From Alphaproteobacteria bacterium (lineage in GTDB: Bacteria > Pseudomonadota > Alphaproteobacteria > Rhizobiales > Xanthobacteraceae), in contig VGEP01000004.1 in the NCBI GenBank assembly GCA_016869215.1, positions 62,001 to 126,000 of the forward strand: a DNA stretch of 64,000 nt. The letters are read 5' to 3'. The position numbers and the translations under genes are program-made. Below are positions 8,351 through 20,922 of the stretch, one piece after another (positions within the stretch are counted from its first letter, which is position 1; each line of letters opens with the position of its first letter). Below the pieces are notes generated by a model. That model saw nothing but the letters and a program-made list of their open reading frames with translations, made no database searches and was not told where the DNA came from.

Positions 8351-9451
8351 ATGCCGGTCTTGGAGATAGTGGGACCACAACATCCGCGCCGGGCTGCGTC
8401 CGCAGCTGCGCCGGCGGAAGGTTCCGCGCTGCGCCGCTTCGGCGCCCTGCCCGCGCCCAAGCTCGAATGGACCGCCGAGGTCGAGCGCGAAACCGCGCAC
8501 CTCTACGCGCGCATCAGGAACGTCGTGCCGCCGGCCGAGTGGCCGTTCTTCGCGCCCTACGTTCACGCCATCAACCGCCTGAAGCGGGAGCGCAACGCCG
8601 TCATCCTGGCGCACAACTACCAGACGCCGGAGATCTACAACTGCGTCGCCGACTTCACCGGCGACTCGCTGCAGCTCGCGCGCGAGGCGACCAAGGTGAA
8701 GGCCGACATCATCGTGCAGTGCGGCGTGCACTTCATGGCCGAGACCGCCAAGGTGCTCAATCCCGACAAGACCGTGCTGATCCCGGACCTCAAGGCCGGC
8801 TGCTCGCTCGCGGAAGCCATCACCGGCGAGGACGTGCGGCTGCTGCGCGAGCGATTCCCCGGCGTGCCGGTGGTCACTTATGTCAACACATCCGCGGAAG
8901 TGAAGGCGGAGAGCGACATCACCTGCACGTCGTCGAACGCGGTGCAGATGGTCGAGAGCCTCGGCGCGGACAAGGTGATCTTCGTCCCCGACCAGTATCT
9001 GGCGAAATACGTCGCCTCGCAGAGCAGGGTGAAAATCATCGCCTGGAAGGGCTCCTGCGAGGTGCACGAGCGCTTCACCGGCGACGAACTGGCGCTGATC
9101 CGCGAAAACGACCCGGAGGTGCAGATCGTAGCGCACCCGGAATGCCCGCCGGACGTGATCGCAGCCGCCGACTTCACCGGCTCGACCGCGCACATGATCG
9201 ACTACGTCCGCAGGAACCGGCCCAAGCGCGTGGTGCTGGTCACCGAATGCTCGATGGCCGACAACGTGCAGGCCGAGCTGCCGGACGTCGAATTCACGCG
9301 GCCATGCAATCTCTGCCCGCACATGAAGCGCATCACACTGCCGAAGATTCTCGACAGCCTGCTCAACATGCGCGAGGAGGTCACGGTCGAGCCTGCGATC
9401 GCCGAGCGCGCGCGGCGCGCGGTCGAACGGATGATTTATCTGAAATCCTGA
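8351..9451 (+). CDS. nadA: Quinolinate synthase NadA
   Basis: NadA condenses iminoaspartate with dihydroxyacetone phosphate to quinolinate, in the cytoplasm, using a [4Fe-4S] cluster. The product is 366 residues. Visible family features are '[20 protein letters not shown]' (79-102 region), Cys124 in [12 protein letters not shown], Cys192 in CTSSNAVQ, and the C-terminal [10 protein letters not shown] block (Cys319/Cys322) supplying the third cluster ligand. An in-frame ATG at 8327 would add eight residues, but it lies inside the palindrome and has no ribosome binding site. ATG 8351 has GAGG eight bases upstream. nadC follows after 38 bases; nadB, usually between or beside them, is absent. Confidence 0.93.
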   Translation: MPVLEIVGPQHPRRAASAAAPAEGSALRRFGALPAPKLEWTAEVERETAHLYARIRNVVPPAEWPFFAPYVHAINRLKRERNAVILAHNYQTPEIYNCVADFTGDSLQLAREATKVKADIIVQCGVHFMAETAKVLNPDKTVLIPDLKAGCSLAEAITGEDVRLLRERFPGVPVVTYVNTSAEVKAESDITCTSSNAVQMVESLGADKVIFVPDQYLAKYVASQSRVKIIAWKGSCEVHERFTGDELALIRENDPEVQIVAHPECPPDVIAAADFTGSTAHMIDYVRRNRPKRVVLVTECSMADNVQAELPDVEFTRPCNLCPHMKRITLPKILDSLLNMREEVTVEPAIAERARRAVERMIYLKS

Positions 9452-9489
9452 ATTGGCTGCACGGCAAGACAGATTCGGGGAGTAACGCC

Positions 9490-10386
9490 ATGCTAACACG
9501 GTCGACCGAAGCGCTGATCGAGCAGTCCCTGCTCTATCCCGGCGGATTCCTGTCACCGCTGGAGATCGAGGACGCGGTGGCGCGGGCGCTCGCCGAGGAT
9601 CTCGGCCGCGCCGGCGACGTCACCTCCATCGCGACGGTGCCGATCGGCACGCCGAGCCGCACCGTGCTCGCAGCCCGCAAGGCCGGCACGATCGCGGGCC
9701 TGCCGCTGGTCGCGGCCTGCTTCCGCAAGCTCTCGCCCGAGATCGAGCTTCGCCCCGTGGCGCGCGACGGCGATGCGGTCAACGCCGGCGCTGTTCTGAT
9801 GCACATCGAGGGCGACGCCCGCGCGGTGCTGTCCGCGGAGCGCGTGGCGCTGAACTTCCTCGGCCACCTGTCGGGCGTCGCCACGCTGACCGCGGCCTAT
9901 GTCAAGGCCGCCGCCGGAAAGACCCGCATCTGCTGCACGCGCAAGACCACGCCGAGCCTGCGCGCACTGGAGAAATACGCCGTGCGCTGCGGCGGCGGCT
10001 TCAACCATCGATTCGGCCTCGACGACGCGATCCTGATCAAGGACAACCACGTCGCGGTCGCGGGCGGCATCCGCGCGGTGCTGGAGCGTGCGCGGGCGCA
10101 TGCCGGGCATCTGGTCAAGATCGAGATCGAGGTGGATTCGCTCTCGCAGCTTCGCGAAGTGCTCGACTGCGGCCTCGCCGACGTAGTGCTGATCGACAAT
10201 TTCGGCGTCGCCGACATGAAGACGGCAGTCGCGATGGTCGGGGGCAAGCTCGTGATCGAAGCTTCCGGCGGCATCACGCTCGATACCATCCCGGCGATCG
10301 CCGCGACCGGCGTCGACTACGCTTCGTCCGGCGCGCTGACGCATTCGGCGCCGAACCTGGACGTAGGGCTGGATATCGAGATGTGA
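9490..10386 (+). CDS. nadC: Nicotinate-nucleotide pyrophosphorylase (carboxylating) NadC
   Basis: NadC converts quinolinate and PRPP to nicotinate mononucleotide, CO2 and PPi, the step after NadA. The product is 298 residues, a normal length. Conserved blocks include 'LNFLGHLSGVATLTAAYV', the PRPP/quinolinate site 'CTRKTTPSLRALEKYAVRCG', 'GGFNHRFGLDDAILIKDNH' and the C-terminal 'ASGGITLDTIPAIAATGVDY'. ATG 9490 follows GGGGAG by about seven bases. A much longer frame upstream overlaps nadA and is spurious. Cotranscription with nadA is likely from the 38-base gap. Confidence 0.95.
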   Translation: MLTRSTEALIEQSLLYPGGFLSPLEIEDAVARALAEDLGRAGDVTSIATVPIGTPSRTVLAARKAGTIAGLPLVAACFRKLSPEIELRPVARDGDAVNAGAVLMHIEGDARAVLSAERVALNFLGHLSGVATLTAAYVKAAAGKTRICCTRKTTPSLRALEKYAVRCGGGFNHRFGLDDAILIKDNHVAVAGGIRAVLERARAHAGHLVKIEIEVDSLSQLREVLDCGLADVVLIDNFGVADMKTAVAMVGGKLVIEASGGITLDTIPAIAATGVDYASSGALTHSAPNLDVGLDIEM

Positions 10387-10387
10387 G

Positions 10388-10531
10388 GGCTTGTCCCGGG
10401 CGCAATGCAGCACGAAGTGCTGCTTCGCAGACCCGGGACCCCGATTACTCGATTAAACGAACCGGGGTCCCGGATCAGCGGTGCACCGTTTCGCTTCGCT
10501 TCACGCTGCACCGCATCCGGGACACACACCG
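10388..10531. repeat. Long palindromic intergenic repeat, copy A
   Basis: The whole gap between the convergent nadC and the SleB-like gene is a set of nested inverted repeats: GTCCCGGGCGCA...AGACCCGGGAC, then ACCCCG...CGGGGT, then TCCCGGATCAGCGGTGCA...TGCACCGCATCCGGGA. The same element in opposite orientation occurs at 62594-62740. Such elements are common between genes of Bradyrhizobium-like genomes. At this site it may also act as a bidirectional transcription stop. Confidence 0.75.
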
Positions 10532-10532
10532 C

Positions 10533-11993
10533 CTACAGCTTCGCCTTTGCGTCTTCGGCGCTTGCCTGCGGCCGGCCCGGCGGCAGCGCGTGCGACTCGT
10601 TCAGCGGCGGGTTCTCCGAGCCGTCGCCCCATGCGCGCGGGCGGTAGAACTTGTGCACGCCGATCACCTGCAGGCGGCGCATCTCCCGTGTCCACGACGG
10701 ATGCACCCAGTAGGCGTGATAATGCGTCGAGTGCCCGACCTCCGGCAGCCAGAGCTTGCCGTCGAGCATGTCGCGCGCGATCTCCTTGGCCTGGTCCCAG
10801 AGCCTGGGCTCGTTGACCACGTCGGGGACGTTGTCGCAGGCGAAAGTGAACTGGCAGGCGAGCTTGCGGTGTGCGTTCTGATAGACCACGCCGCAGACGT
10901 TGGTCGGATAGAAGCCTGAAAACACGCGGTTCATCACCACCTGCGCGACCGCGATCTGGCCGCGCTTCGGCTCGCCGCGCGACTCGAAATAAACCGCCTC
11001 GGCGAGGCACTTTTCGGCGCGCGCGCGCTGCTTGACGTCGAGCTTGAGGCGCTCGGCCGGCGTCTTGGGCCTGCGGCCCTCGCCCGTGACCTCGCCCTTG
11101 GGCGCAACCGACTGGCCCGCGGCGGTCGCCGGGGCTGGCGATGCTGCGGGCGGGCGCTTCATATCGGGGTCGGCCGCGGCCGGCGACTGGATCAGAGGCT
11201 CCTCGTCCATCGGCCATGGCTGGATCGTGCCGACGCCGTCGTCCGAGGGCCGGTCGCCGAAATAGAGCCGCCCCAGCCGCTCGGCCGCGCTGCCGTGCTC
11301 AATCGGCGCTTCGAGCGGCGACGGCTGCGGCGCGGGCGCGGCGTGCTGCGGCGGCAGCGATGCAAGTCGATACGATCCGGGACCGGGCATCGCTTCGGCG
11401 CCGCGATCCGCCGACGGCGCCGCGGTGGCGCGTTCGGGGACCGGCTCCTGTTCCGGCTCGGCCGCCGGACGGTCGACGATATAGGGCGGCACCGGCGCCT
11501 CCGGCTGCGGCAGATCGGCGGGCCGCGGGAACGACACGGTCTTGACCCGGCCGGGCGTCAGATCGCGCGTGCCGCCGGGCGCCTGCTCGTCTTCGCGCGG
11601 CGGGCGGACGACCAGGAGATCGCCCTTGAGCCTGCGGTTGACTGCCGGGTACGCGGGGCGCGGCCTCGGCTGCGGCACGCCGGAAAGTCCCTCGCCCAGC
11701 GCGCCGGTCGTCGCCGGGTCGAGCGCTGCGAGGCGATACGACGCCGGATCGGGCATCGCGGTGCCGAGCGGACGCGGAAAGCTGAAGGTCGCGGCGTGAA
11801 TGGTGCCGAACGGCGAGGCCAGCATGCGCGCGCGAAGCCGCTGCGACATCTCCGGCTGCCGCGCCATCAGCGCGACCGTGTCCTGGTAGCCGATCTGCGT
11901 CGGCACCGTGCCCATGGCCAGGATGCAAAGGCCGAAGGGAACGGCGCGGCCGCCCTTCGGCCTTCTACGCGACGCAACCATGCTTACGCTCAC
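10533..11993 (-). CDS. SleB-like cell wall hydrolase with long Pro-rich N-terminus
   Basis: The product is 486 residues. The C-terminal SleB/CwlJ-type hydrolase domain (roughly residues 325-455) contains 'CLAEAVYFESRGE', whose first Glu after CLA is the presumed catalytic acid, then 'QIAVAQVVMNRV', 'CGVVYQN' and 'THYHAYWVHPSW'. Proteins of this type cleave peptidoglycan glycan strands. The N-terminus has a hydrophobic segment at about residues 17-30 that could be a signal anchor. It is followed by about 270 residues rich in Pro, Ala and Arg that hold two similar boxes, 'MPDPASYRLAALDP' and 'MPGPGSYRLASLPP'. The location is probably periplasmic or membrane-anchored. ATG 11993 is the first start and is kept. 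Confidence 0.8.
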   Translation of the reverse strand: MSVSMVASRRRPKGGRAVPFGLCILAMGTVPTQIGYQDTVALMARQPEMSQRLRARMLASPFGTIHAATFSFPRPLGTAMPDPASYRLAALDPATTGALGEGLSGVPQPRPRPAYPAVNRRLKGDLLVVRPPREDEQAPGGTRDLTPGRVKTVSFPRPADLPQPEAPVPPYIVDRPAAEPEQEPVPERATAAPSADRGAEAMPGPGSYRLASLPPQHAAPAPQPSPLEAPIEHGSAAERLGRLYFGDRPSDDGVGTIQPWPMDEEPLIQSPAAADPDMKRPPAASPAPATAAGQSVAPKGEVTGEGRRPKTPAERLKLDVKQRARAEKCLAEAVYFESRGEPKRGQIAVAQVVMNRVFSGFYPTNVCGVVYQNAHRKLACQFTFACDNVPDVVNEPRLWDQAKEIARDMLDGKLWLPEVGHSTHYHAYWVHPSWTREMRRLQVIGVHKFYRPRAWGDGSENPPLNESHALPPGRPQASAEDAKAKL

Positions 11994-12204
11994 GCGACAA
12001 ACGCAACGCTACGCAACACGACACAAAGCGGCTTACGAGCAACGCGCTACAGACGCCGCCGCATGGAGCGCAGTTGCTCCAATGCGACAGGTTCTTTTAT
12101 GGCAGGGTTAACCTTGCGAAGCCGTTAATCGCGCGCATGCGCGCGCAACGCCGCGCCGTTGCTGCAAACGCGCGTTGGTAAACGCTTCGTCAACGCGGCG
12201 CGTG

Positions 12205-12245
12205 GTGCTCGAAAACGAACATGGCCGGGAAGATCCCGGCCATGT
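12205..12245 (-). terminator. Intrinsic terminator of the TAXI-TRAP operon
   Basis: A perfect 12-base stem (ACATGGCCGGGA and its complement, 12219-12230 and 12234-12245) with a three-base loop lies 27 bases past the stop of the binding-protein gene. On the minus strand the stem is followed by TTCGTTTTCG. This is a typical rho-independent terminator. Confidence 0.75.
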
Positions 12246-12271
12246 CGTCAGGTTTCTCTATTGCGCACGGA

Positions 12272-13240
12272 TCAGAGCTTGACGCCCTTCTCTTTGAGAT
12301 ACTTCACCGCGCCTGGATGCCACGGTATCGGCCCGCCCTTTTGATTGGCGAGCGTGATGCTGGTCGCCTCGCGATGCACGGCGACCAGGTCCGCCTGCTT
12401 CTCGATGAAGGTTTTGACGATGTTGTAGGCGGTGCCTTCCGGCATCGACTCGTGGGTCACGAGGATGTTCTGAATGACCGAAACCGGATTGTCGCGATCC
12501 TGTCCGGGATAGGTTTTCGCCGGGATCACGCCGGTGGTGTAGAGATTGTTGTACTTGGCGTTCATCTTCGCGACGAGGTTGGCGGTGTCGACCAGCCTGA
12601 TCTTGACGTTGGGCGTCGCCGCCAAATCGGTGACTGCGGCCGTCGGCAGTCCGCCCACCCAGAAGTAGGCGTCGATCTTGCCGTCCTTGATCGCGTTCGT
12701 GGACTCGGCGACGCCGAGCCGTTCGCGCCGCACGTCCTTGTCGCGGTCGAGGCCGGCGGCCTCGATGCAGCGGAACGCCATTACTTCGGTCGCGCTGCCG
12801 GGCGAGCCAGTAGACACGCGCTTGCCCTTGAGATCGGCCATCGTGTTGACGCCGCGGCCCTCGATCGAAACGACGTGCATGCGGTTAGGATACAACTCCA
12901 GCAGCATCCGGACGGGAACCGCGCTGCCCTTGAACTTGTCGATTCCCTTGAGCGCATCGAATGCGGCATCGACCTGAGACAGCGCGATTTCGCTCTGCTT
13001 GGAGCCGATCAGCTTGAGATTGTCGACCGACCCGCCGGTGACCCGCGCCGTCGCCACGAATCCCGGCAGCGTCTTCGACAGCACGTTGGCCATGCCGCCG
13101 CCGAGCGGATAGTAGACGCCGCCGGTACCGCCGGTCGCGATCGCGATGCTGGTCTGCTGCGCCAGCGCGGCCTCGCCCAGCAACGCACTGCCGGCAAAGC
13201 CGGACGCCGCCGTGGCGATCATGAACTCTCTGCGATTCAT
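12272..13240 (-). CDS. TAXI-family TRAP transporter solute-binding protein
   Basis: The product is 322 residues: a periplasmic binding protein that hands a substrate to the TRAP permease encoded next to it. The N-terminus 'MNRREFMIATAASGFAGSAL' carries twin arginines and looks like a Tat or Sec signal ending at ALAQ. Family marks are 'IATGGTGGVYYPLGGGMANV', 'ARVTGGSVDNLKLIGSKQSE' and 'DLKGKRVSTGSPGSATEV'. ATG 13240 has AAGGAGAGG just upstream. The open frame continues upstream into the permease gene and is ignored. TAXI proteins of known ligand bind glutamate-like or other carboxylates; the ligand here is unknown. Confidence 0.9.
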   Translation of the reverse strand: MNRREFMIATAASGFAGSALLGEAALAQQTSIAIATGGTGGVYYPLGGGMANVLSKTLPGFVATARVTGGSVDNLKLIGSKQSEIALSQVDAAFDALKGIDKFKGSAVPVRMLLELYPNRMHVVSIEGRGVNTMADLKGKRVSTGSPGSATEVMAFRCIEAAGLDRDKDVRRERLGVAESTNAIKDGKIDAYFWVGGLPTAAVTDLAATPNVKIRLVDTANLVAKMNAKYNNLYTTGVIPAKTYPGQDRDNPVSVIQNILVTHESMPEGTAYNIVKTFIEKQADLVAVHREATSITLANQKGGPIPWHPGAVKYLKEKGVKL

Positions 13241-13263
13241 CGTTGTCCTCTCCTTAGCCATCC

Positions 13264-15315
13264 CTAAGCCGGCGCCTTTGACGCATCCGGCTGAAGGTAT
13301 TGTTTTAACAGAACTGCCGCGCCGAGCGCCAACCCGATCGTGGCCGGATACGGAATGTCGAGGCGGATCAGCGCCTCGACCGGCGCTTCCAGCAGGGTCG
13401 GGAACACCAGAAACAGGCCCGCCAGCAGGATCAGCGCACGTTCGGTGCGGGTGGTGCGGCGAAGTGCCCAGCCCTGCGCTGCGGCGGCGATGAAGGCGAG
13501 GCCGACACCGGCCTTCGCTGTGATCATGACCACGTCGAGCCAGGTTCCGCCCTTGGGCAGCGCGAGCAGAAGCCCGACGCCCTGCGGGTCGAGCACAAAC
13601 ACGAACGGCACCAGGAACGCAGGGATGGTGTACTTCCAGGCCTGCAAGGTGGTTGCGTAAGGATCGCCGCCGGTGATCGCAGCTGCCGCGAACGGCGACA
13701 GCGCAGTCGGCGGCGAAACCTCCGACAGCACCGAGTAGTAGAAGATAAACATGTGCGCGGCGATTGCCGGCACCCCGAGCTGGGTCATCGCCGGCGCGGC
13801 AATCACGGCGCAGATGATGTAGGACGCGGTCACCGGCACCGCGAGACCGACGATCCAGACGATCAAAGCGGTGTAGATCGTAGTCAGCAGCAGGCTGCCG
13901 CCCGCGTAGGCGATCACGATCGAGGAGAACTTCAGCCCGAGCCCGGTGAGCGTCACGACGCCGACGATGATGCCGGCGGTGGCACATGTCGTCGCGGCCG
14001 TCAGCGCGCTGATCGAACCGTCGGCGAGCGCGCGCCCGAGCTTCTTCGGCATCAGCGCGGTTTCGCGCGTCAGGAAGCTCATCAGCAGCGTCATCACCGT
14101 CGCCCAGAACACCGAGAGCGTCGGCGAAAAGCCCCAGATCATGAACACGACGACGGCAATCAGCGACACGAAGTGGAAGCCGTAGCGCCGCGTCAGCTGC
14201 CACAGAGTCATATCCTGAGAGAAATCGACCACGTGGGTGGAGAATTTCTTCGCGTCCAGCTCCACCATGATCAGCAGACAGAAGTAGTAAAGGATGGTCG
14301 GGATCACGGCCATCATGATGACGTCGAGGTAGCTGATCTTGAGGAACTCGGCGATCAGGAACGCGGCGGCGCCGAGCACCGGCGGGGAGATGATCGCGCC
14401 GAGCCCGCCGGCGGCGAGCAAGCCGCCCGCCGCGTTCTTCTCGAATCCTGACTTCTCCATCATCGGATAGGCGACCGCGCCGACCGTCACCGTGGTCGCG
14501 ACGCCGGATCCCGACGGCCCGCCGAGCAGAAACGACGACAGCACCACGGTGCGGCCCGCGCTGTTGGCCTTCTTGCCCATCAGCGCCATCGAAAAGTCGA
14601 TGAAGAACTTGCCCGCGCCGGACTGTTGCAGGAATGCGCCGTAAATCGTGAACAGCACAATCAGGCTCGACGACACGTCGATCGGCACGCCGAAGATGCC
14701 TTCGAGCGTGATGAACAGGTGGCCGACGAGTTGGCCGACGTCGAAGCCGCGATGCGCCCAGGGATCCGGAAAATACGGGCCGAAATAGGCATAGAGGATG
14801 AACGCGACCGACACGGCAGGCACAATCGGGCCGGTGGTGCGGCGATTGGCCTCCAGCACCAGCGCGATGAAGAGCACGCCGAGGATGGTGTCGGTCTGGT
14901 TCGGCAGCGTGGCGCGGTCAGTGAAATCGTCGCCGCCCTGCAGGGCATAGAACAGTATCAGCGCGCCGGCGATACCCAGCACCACGTCCCACCAGCGGAT
15001 GCGGTTGCGGAACCGCGCCGCCGCCGGAAACAGCAGGAAGCTCAGCAGCAGCACGAAGGCGACGTGGGTGTAGCGCAGCGGCTGGGTCGAGATGATCGGA
15101 AAATCCTGAAACGGCCAGGCGCCGCCCACCGCCGCATAGAGGTGGAACAGCGACATCACGATGGCGATGCACATCACCACGTTGCCCGCGACACCCGCGA
15201 GCCGGTTGACCGCACCCTCCTCCGCCTCGATGAACGTTTCGGCCTTCTTCAGCGCGTCTTCCGACACGCCCGGCGGCGCAGCCGCCTGGCCAAGACCATC
15301 CCGCTCCGACATCAT
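13264..15315 (-). CDS. TRAP transporter fused permease (DctQ-DctM type, TAXI system)
   Basis: The product is 683 residues in one chain that joins the small (four-helix, about residues 40-200) and large (about residues 200-680) TRAP membrane subunits. Such fusion is the norm in TAXI systems. Large-subunit marks include 'GGPSGSGVATTVTVGAVAYP', 'GGLLAAGGLGAIISPPVLGA' and 'SEVSPPTALSPFAAAAITGG'. The protein drives ion-coupled uptake of the ligand delivered by the binding protein encoded 23 bases downstream. Its own start is ATG 15315 (MMSERDG), preceded by AGGGGG-like bases. No regulator is adjacent. Confidence 0.9.
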   Translation of the reverse strand: MMSERDGLGQAAAPPGVSEDALKKAETFIEAEEGAVNRLAGVAGNVVMCIAIVMSLFHLYAAVGGAWPFQDFPIISTQPLRYTHVAFVLLLSFLLFPAAARFRNRIRWWDVVLGIAGALILFYALQGGDDFTDRATLPNQTDTILGVLFIALVLEANRRTTGPIVPAVSVAFILYAYFGPYFPDPWAHRGFDVGQLVGHLFITLEGIFGVPIDVSSSLIVLFTIYGAFLQQSGAGKFFIDFSMALMGKKANSAGRTVVLSSFLLGGPSGSGVATTVTVGAVAYPMMEKSGFEKNAAGGLLAAGGLGAIISPPVLGAAAFLIAEFLKISYLDVIMMAVIPTILYYFCLLIMVELDAKKFSTHVVDFSQDMTLWQLTRRYGFHFVSLIAVVVFMIWGFSPTLSVFWATVMTLLMSFLTRETALMPKKLGRALADGSISALTAATTCATAGIIVGVVTLTGLGLKFSSIVIAYAGGSLLLTTIYTALIVWIVGLAVPVTASYIICAVIAAPAMTQLGVPAIAAHMFIFYYSVLSEVSPPTALSPFAAAAITGGDPYATTLQAWKYTIPAFLVPFVFVLDPQGVGLLLALPKGGTWLDVVMITAKAGVGLAFIAAAAQGWALRRTTRTERALILLAGLFLVFPTLLEAPVEALIRLDIPYPATIGLALGAAVLLKQYLQPDASKAPA

Positions 15316-15491
15316 TCCCCCTGACGAAACACGCCGTGCCGTTTGCCCCTCGGCAAGCTAGCACGTGATCGGGAGCGGGAAACCCCCGACGAACGTTTGG
15401 GTCGCGGCGCAATGGCATTGGCCTTCGCCGAGACCCCCCTCCGCGCCTCGCCGAAGCGACGGCCCACTTTTCATGGGACCCGGAACCGCGA

Positions 15492-18275
<2,784 letters not shown>

Positions 18276-18466
18276 GGGAGTCTCGCTGTCTCGATGCAGG
18301 GTTCTTGAAGACCCTTCCCCGGCGTTTCCTCGATTGGGTTGGTTTATAGCGTCAATTGCGGGCGGATGTTTCCCAAACTTTAGGTGGATCGCCCGCGATG
18401 CACAGGGCAATGCTAAGCCTCGCCCTCCATGGGAGTACGGCGGCGCAAACGGCAATCCCGGACCGT

Positions 18467-20677
18467 CTAACCCTCGATCTTCGAGAAATCCGCCACCGCC
18501 CGCGTCGCCTCGCGGATCTCGTTCAGCATCCGCAGCCGGTTTTCGCGCAGCCGCACGTCGGTCACGTTGACCGTGACCTTGTCGAAGAACGCGTCCACAT
18601 AGGGCCTGAGCTTGGCGATCGAGGTCATGGCCGAGGCGAAGTCCTCGCGCACCACCGCGAGCCCCGCCTCCAGCACCGCGCCTTCGATGGCGCGGCCCAG
18701 CGCCTTTTCCTCGTCCAGTTCGTAGAAAGTGGCGTCCGGCGTTCCGCGGTACTCGAACTTGTCCTTCTTCTCCTCGATCCGCAGGATATTGGCCGCGCGC
18801 TTATAGCCCGCGACCAGGTTCCTGCCGTCGTCGCTGTCGAGGAACTTGTCGAGCGCCTCGATGCGGCGCACGACCAGCAGCAGATCGTCGTTGCCGGCAT
18901 CCTTGCCATTTCTTTGCGCGAACACCGCGTCGACGAGATCGTGCCGCGCGCCCTGCTCGCGGAGCTGAACCTTGAGCCGCTCGGCGATGAACAGCATCAG
19001 GTCGTCGGCGAGCGCAGGGATCTTCGACTTGTCGCGCTCCAGGTTACCCTGCAGCTTGCTCAGCCGCTCGGCGCCGCTGCCGTCGCCGGCCTTCGGGCTA
19101 TAGGTGCGCAGCTCGTGATGCGCGTGGCGCAGCGCGGTCGCGGGTAATGCGTGCGCGAAAATCGCCTTCAGGCGCAGACGGAGCTTGTTATCCAGAACGA
19201 TGCGGATGACGCCCAGCGCGGCGCGGCGCAGCGCATAGGGGTCCTTGCTGCCGGTCGGCTTCTCGTCGATGGCCCAGAAGCCGGTGAGCATGTTGATCTT
19301 GTCGGCAAGCGCGACCGTGATCGCAACTGGATCGCCCGGCACCAGATCGTCCGGGCCCTTGGGCCGGTAGTGGTCCTCGATGGCGTGCGCGATCGCGGCG
19401 TCTTCCCCTTGGGCCTCCGCGTAATAGCGGCCCATGGTCCCCTGCAATTCGGGAAATTCGCCGACCACGTCGGTGAGCAGATCCGCCTTGCAAAGATGCG
19501 CCGCGCGTTCGGCGGTCGCGATGTCGGCGCCGACCAGCGGCGCGAGATGGCCGGCGAGCGCCACGATGCGGTCGATGCGCTCGGCCTGGCTGCCGAGCTG
19601 CTCGTGGAACACGATTTCGTTGAACTTCGGCAGCCGGTCTTCGAGCCTCAGCCTCAGATCGCTCTCATAGAAGAACTTGGCGTCGGACAACCGCGCGCGG
19701 ATCACGCGTTCGCAGCCCGCGACGATGGCCTTGCCGCCGTCAGAGGCCTCGATGTTGGCGGTGAGCGTGAAAGCGTTGGCGAGCCCGCCGGTCTTGGGAT
19801 CGCGCACCACGAAGCACTTTTGGTTGTTGCGGATGGTGGCGCGGATCACTTCGCCGGGGATCGCGAGGAAGTCCTCGTCGAACGTGCCCATCAGCACCAC
19901 CGGCCATTCGACCAGGCCCGCGACCTCGGCCAGCAGGCCGTCGTCCTCGATCAGTTCGAGGCCGCGCGCGAACGCCAGCGTCTTGGCGTCGGCGCGGATC
20001 GTTTGCGCGCGCCGGGCCGGATCGACCACCACCTTTGCACGCTCAAGGCTGCGCACATAGTCGTCGAAGCGGCGGACCTTGATCGGCTCCGGCGCCATGA
20101 AGCGGTGGCCGAAGGTGATGTCGCCGGAGGCAACGCCGTCGACCTTGAACGGCACAACTTCCGGCTCCTCGGTCTCGGGCCCGAAAAGTGCGACGACCGC
20201 GTGCAGTGGGCGCACCCAGTTGAGCGCGCCGGGCTCGGCCGACCGCGCGCCCCAGCGCATCGCCTTCGGCCAGGGAAACGACGCCGCGATCTGCGGAACG
20301 ATCTCGCCGATCACCTCGATCGCCGGCCGACCGGACTTCTCGATCAGTGCCAAATAGAAGTCGCCCTTCTTGTCGGGCTGCACCTTGGCCTGCTCGATGG
20401 ACGAAAGCCCCGCCGCTTTCAGGAACCCGGCGATGGCCTGCTCCGGCGCACCGACGCGCGGGCCTTTGCGCTCTTCTTTCACATCCGGTTGCCGCACCGG
20501 CACGCCCGCGACAGTCAGCGTGAGCCTGCGCGGCGTCGCGAACGCCTTCGCGCCCTCGTAGGTCAGGCCGGCCTCGACCAGCCGGTCGGTGACAAGCTTC
20601 TTCAAATCCTCCGCCGCCCGCGACTGCATGCGGGCAGGGATTTCCTCGGAGAAGAATTCGAGCAAAAGGTCGGGCAT
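18467..20677 (-). CDS. glyS: Glycyl-tRNA synthetase beta subunit
   Basis: GlyS is the tRNA-binding beta chain of the heterotetrameric bacterial glycyl-tRNA synthetase. The product is 736 residues. It starts with the family signature '[18 protein letters not shown]' and contains '[12 protein letters not shown]', '[20 protein letters not shown]' with the following QKCF, '[20 protein letters not shown]' and the C-terminal anticodon-binding-like region '[15 protein letters not shown]'. Its ATG shares one base with the stop of the upstream CDGSH gene (TGATG), which implies translational coupling in the order glyQ, CDGSH gene, glyS. Confidence 0.95.
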   Translation of the reverse strand: MPDLLLEFFSEEIPARMQSRAAEDLKKLVTDRLVEAGLTYEGAKAFATPRRLTLTVAGVPVRQPDVKEERKGPRVGAPEQAIAGFLKAAGLSSIEQAKVQPDKKGDFYLALIEKSGRPAIEVIGEIVPQIAASFPWPKAMRWGARSAEPGALNWVRPLHAVVALFGPETEEPEVVPFKVDGVASGDITFGHRFMAPEPIKVRRFDDYVRSLERAKVVVDPARRAQTIRADAKTLAFARGLELIEDDGLLAEVAGLVEWPVVLMGTFDEDFLAIPGEVIRATIRNNQKCFVVRDPKTGGLANAFTLTANIEASDGGKAIVAGCERVIRARLSDAKFFYESDLRLRLEDRLPKFNEIVFHEQLGSQAERIDRIVALAGHLAPLVGADIATAERAAHLCKADLLTDVVGEFPELQGTMGRYYAEAQGEDAAIAHAIEDHYRPKGPDDLVPGDPVAITVALADKINMLTGFWAIDEKPTGSKDPYALRRAALGVIRIVLDNKLRLRLKAIFAHALPATALRHAHHELRTYSPKAGDGSGAERLSKLQGNLERDKSKIPALADDLMLFIAERLKVQLREQGARHDLVDAVFAQRNGKDAGNDDLLLVVRRIEALDKFLDSDDGRNLVAGYKRAANILRIEEKKDKFEYRGTPDATFYELDEEKALGRAIEGAVLEAGLAVVREDFASAMTSIAKLRPYVDAFFDKVTVNVTDVRLRENRLRMLNEIREATRAVADFSKIEG

Positions 20678-20922
20678 CAGACGATCTTCTTATGGCTCCC
20701 GTCGCACATCGGCTTGTTGCCAGTGCGCTTGCAGGCGCAGAACCACGCCTCCTCCGCCTGTGCGGGTTTGTACTCCACGGGCGAGAAGCCCGTGCCCTTG
20801 TGCGAGCCGTCGCAGAATGGCTGCGACTTGGAGCGCCCGCAGGCGCACCACCAGTAGCTCTTGCCCGATTCCACATTGACGGCGATCGGCCGCCGTCCGC
20901 CGACTTCAGGTGTCGTGCTCAT
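20677..20922 (-). CDS. CDGSH-type iron-sulfur protein with two cluster motifs
   Basis: The product is 81 residues with two complete CDGSH motifs of the form CxCx2(S/T)x3PxCDGSH: '[18 protein letters not shown]' and '[18 protein letters not shown]'. Each should bind one [2Fe-2S] cluster through three Cys and one His. Bacterial proteins of this miner/MitoNEET-like class are thought to act in redox or cluster handling; the exact role is unknown. The ATG overlaps the glyQ stop by four bases (ATGA), with GGAGGAGGGG as ribosome binding site inside the end of glyQ. Its stop overlaps the glyS start by one base. It therefore sits fully inside the glycyl-tRNA synthetase operon. Confidence 0.92.
   Translation of the reverse strand: MSTTPEVGGRRPIAVNVESGKSYWWCACGRSKSQPFCDGSHKGTGFSPVEYKPAQAEEAWFCACKRTGNKPMCDGSHKKIV

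Noticed and set aside
8023-8460. 146-codon upstream extension of the MFS gene at 6790-8022
   Set aside because: It is Arg-rich, overlaps nadA and its promoter, and ATG 8022 has a good GGAGG site.
8467-9489. Upstream extension of the nadC frame across nadA
   Set aside because: Arg/Ala-rich out-of-frame reading of nadA; the real start with a ribosome binding site is 9490.
13241-14203. Long frame joining the TAXI binding protein to sequence inside the permease gene
   Set aside because: The added part is an alternate-frame reading of the permease; a signal peptide starts at 13240.
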